A stretch of DNA of 7,336 nt from an uncultured Flavobacteriales bacterium (GTDB lineage: Bacteria; Bacteroidota; Bacteroidia; Flavobacteriales_E; Vicingaceae). Both the position numbers and the translations under genes were made by a program. Under the pieces are notes generated by a model. The model worked only from the letters and a program-made list of their open reading frames with translations, did no database searches and was not told the origin of the DNA. The DNA lies in contig CAJXRL010000137.1 in assembly GCA_913059105.1 (NCBI GenBank), positions 1-7,336 of the forward strand, given 5' to 3'. This document shows, piece by piece, positions 7,080-7,336 of the stretch (position 1 is the stretch's first letter; every line of letters starts with the position of its first letter).

Positions 7080-7253
7080 ATGGAAGGCTTTTCAATTTTT
7101 GATAAATACGACAAAGAAGATTACTATTTAAGTAAAGAAGGATATGTTGTTTTTACTGAAAAATATCATCTTAAAAGAGGTTATTGCTGCAAGAACGGTT
7201 GCAAACATTGCCCTTATGGATTCGAAAAAAAGAAAGGACGAATTATTAAATAG
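7080..7253 (+). CDS. Small Cys-rich protein, DUF5522-like
   Basis: A complete 57-residue frame from ATG 7080 to TAG 7251-7253, beginning MEGFSIFDKYDKEDYYLSKE. The C-terminal half carries GYCCKNGCKHCPYGF (residues 34-48): four cysteines plus a histidine in the pattern CCxxxCxHCPYGF, which I recognise as the hallmark of the DUF5522 family of short bacterial proteins. The cluster looks fit to bind a metal such as zinc or an iron-sulfur centre, but no function is known to me. The tail is lysine-rich (EKKKGRIIK), and there is no signal peptide, so it is probably cytosolic. It is divergent from the PLP-enzyme gene. The conserved motif, complete frame and normal base composition make the gene call solid despite the small size. 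Confidence 0.88.
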   Translation: MEGFSIFDKYDKEDYYLSKEGYVVFTEKYHLKRGYCCKNGCKHCPYGFEKKKGRIIK

Positions 7254-7289
7254 TTAAAAAGACTAAGCGAATTATTAAAGATATATTAC
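7254..7289. other. Last genomic bases before the adapter
   Basis: These 36 A/T-rich bases are the end of real sequence. No gene or terminator hairpin is visible. CGAATTATTAAA at 7268-7279 repeats the 12 bases at 7239-7250 at the end of the small Cys-rich gene. The final nine bases (7281-7289) would be the Tn5 target duplication made during library tagmentation. Confidence 0.6.
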
Positions 7290-7336
7290 CTGTCTCTTAT
7301 ACACATCTGACGCTGCCGACGATCTACTCTGTGTAG
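7290..7336 (+). other. Untrimmed Nextera (Tn5) sequencing adapter, artefact
   Basis: The 19 bases CTGTCTCTTATACACATCT (7290-7308) are the engineered Tn5 mosaic end. GACGCTGCCGACGA (7309-7322) is the reverse complement of the rest of the Nextera Read 1 adapter. TCTACTCT (7323-7330) sits exactly where the 8-base i5 index belongs; its reverse complement AGAGTAGA is, from memory, the S504/N504 index. GTGTAG (7331-7336) begins the reverse complement of the P5 primer. Four pieces in the right order and spacing leave little doubt. This stretch should not be annotated as genome or as a mobile element. Confidence 0.98.

Noticed and set aside
1..7289. Defence, secretion, CRISPR or phage system
   Set aside because: All genes are explained as housekeeping or envelope functions or are single unknowns; there are no array repeats, integrases, toxin-antitoxin pairs or nuclease genes.
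7290..7308. End of a natural Tn5/IS50 transposon
   Set aside because: The 19 bases are the hybrid mosaic end used in library kits, differing from both natural Tn5 ends, and adapter, index and P5 bases follow directly.

Overview
This is a compact, AT-rich contig of about 7.3 kb that looks like ordinary chromosome from a member of the Bacteroidota, most likely Flavobacteriales-like. The supporting signs are the short eukaryote/archaea-type prolyl-tRNA synthetase, A/T-rich start regions with no Shine-Dalgarno sequence, several candidate -7 boxes of the Bacteroidota form TAnnTTTG, a flavobacterial-style FadL/OmpP1 barrel protein, and a small DUF5522-type cysteine protein. There is no phage, IS, CRISPR, tRNA or rRNA gene, and no gap of more than 300 bases between genes.

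Layout from left to right. (1) A minus-strand unit holds proS (491-1969), followed one base after its stop by a protein I do not recognise, whose 3' end runs off the left edge (1-489). (2) Divergent from proS is a plus-strand pair: a lipoprotein with a very long Arg/Pro/Thr/Gln-rich tail (2064-3482) and, 12 bases later, an outer-membrane FadL/OmpP1-like barrel (3495-5030). Both are predicted envelope proteins. (3) A perfect 16-bp hairpin flanked by T-rich tracts on both strands (5052-5088) ends that pair and also serves the convergent minus-strand genes. (4) A minus-strand pair follows: a pyridoxal-phosphate enzyme of the D-cysteine desulfhydrase/ACC deaminase family (6149-7015) and, downstream of it, a secreted glucosaminidase with two LysM repeats (5105-6055). 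(5) Divergent from these is a 57-residue Cys-rich protein (7080-7253) too short to show up in a length-filtered gene list.

The last 47 bases (7290-7336) are not biological. They match the Tn5 mosaic end, the Nextera Read 1 adapter, an 8-base i5 index and the start of the P5 primer, in the correct order. Real sequence therefore ends at 7289, and the right end is an untrimmed library artefact.

I see no new multi-gene system. The points most worth a second look are the adapter tail, the unusual charge layout of the lipoprotein beside the FadL-like barrel, the active-site residues that argue against true ACC deaminase activity, and the unrecognised gene coupled to proS.
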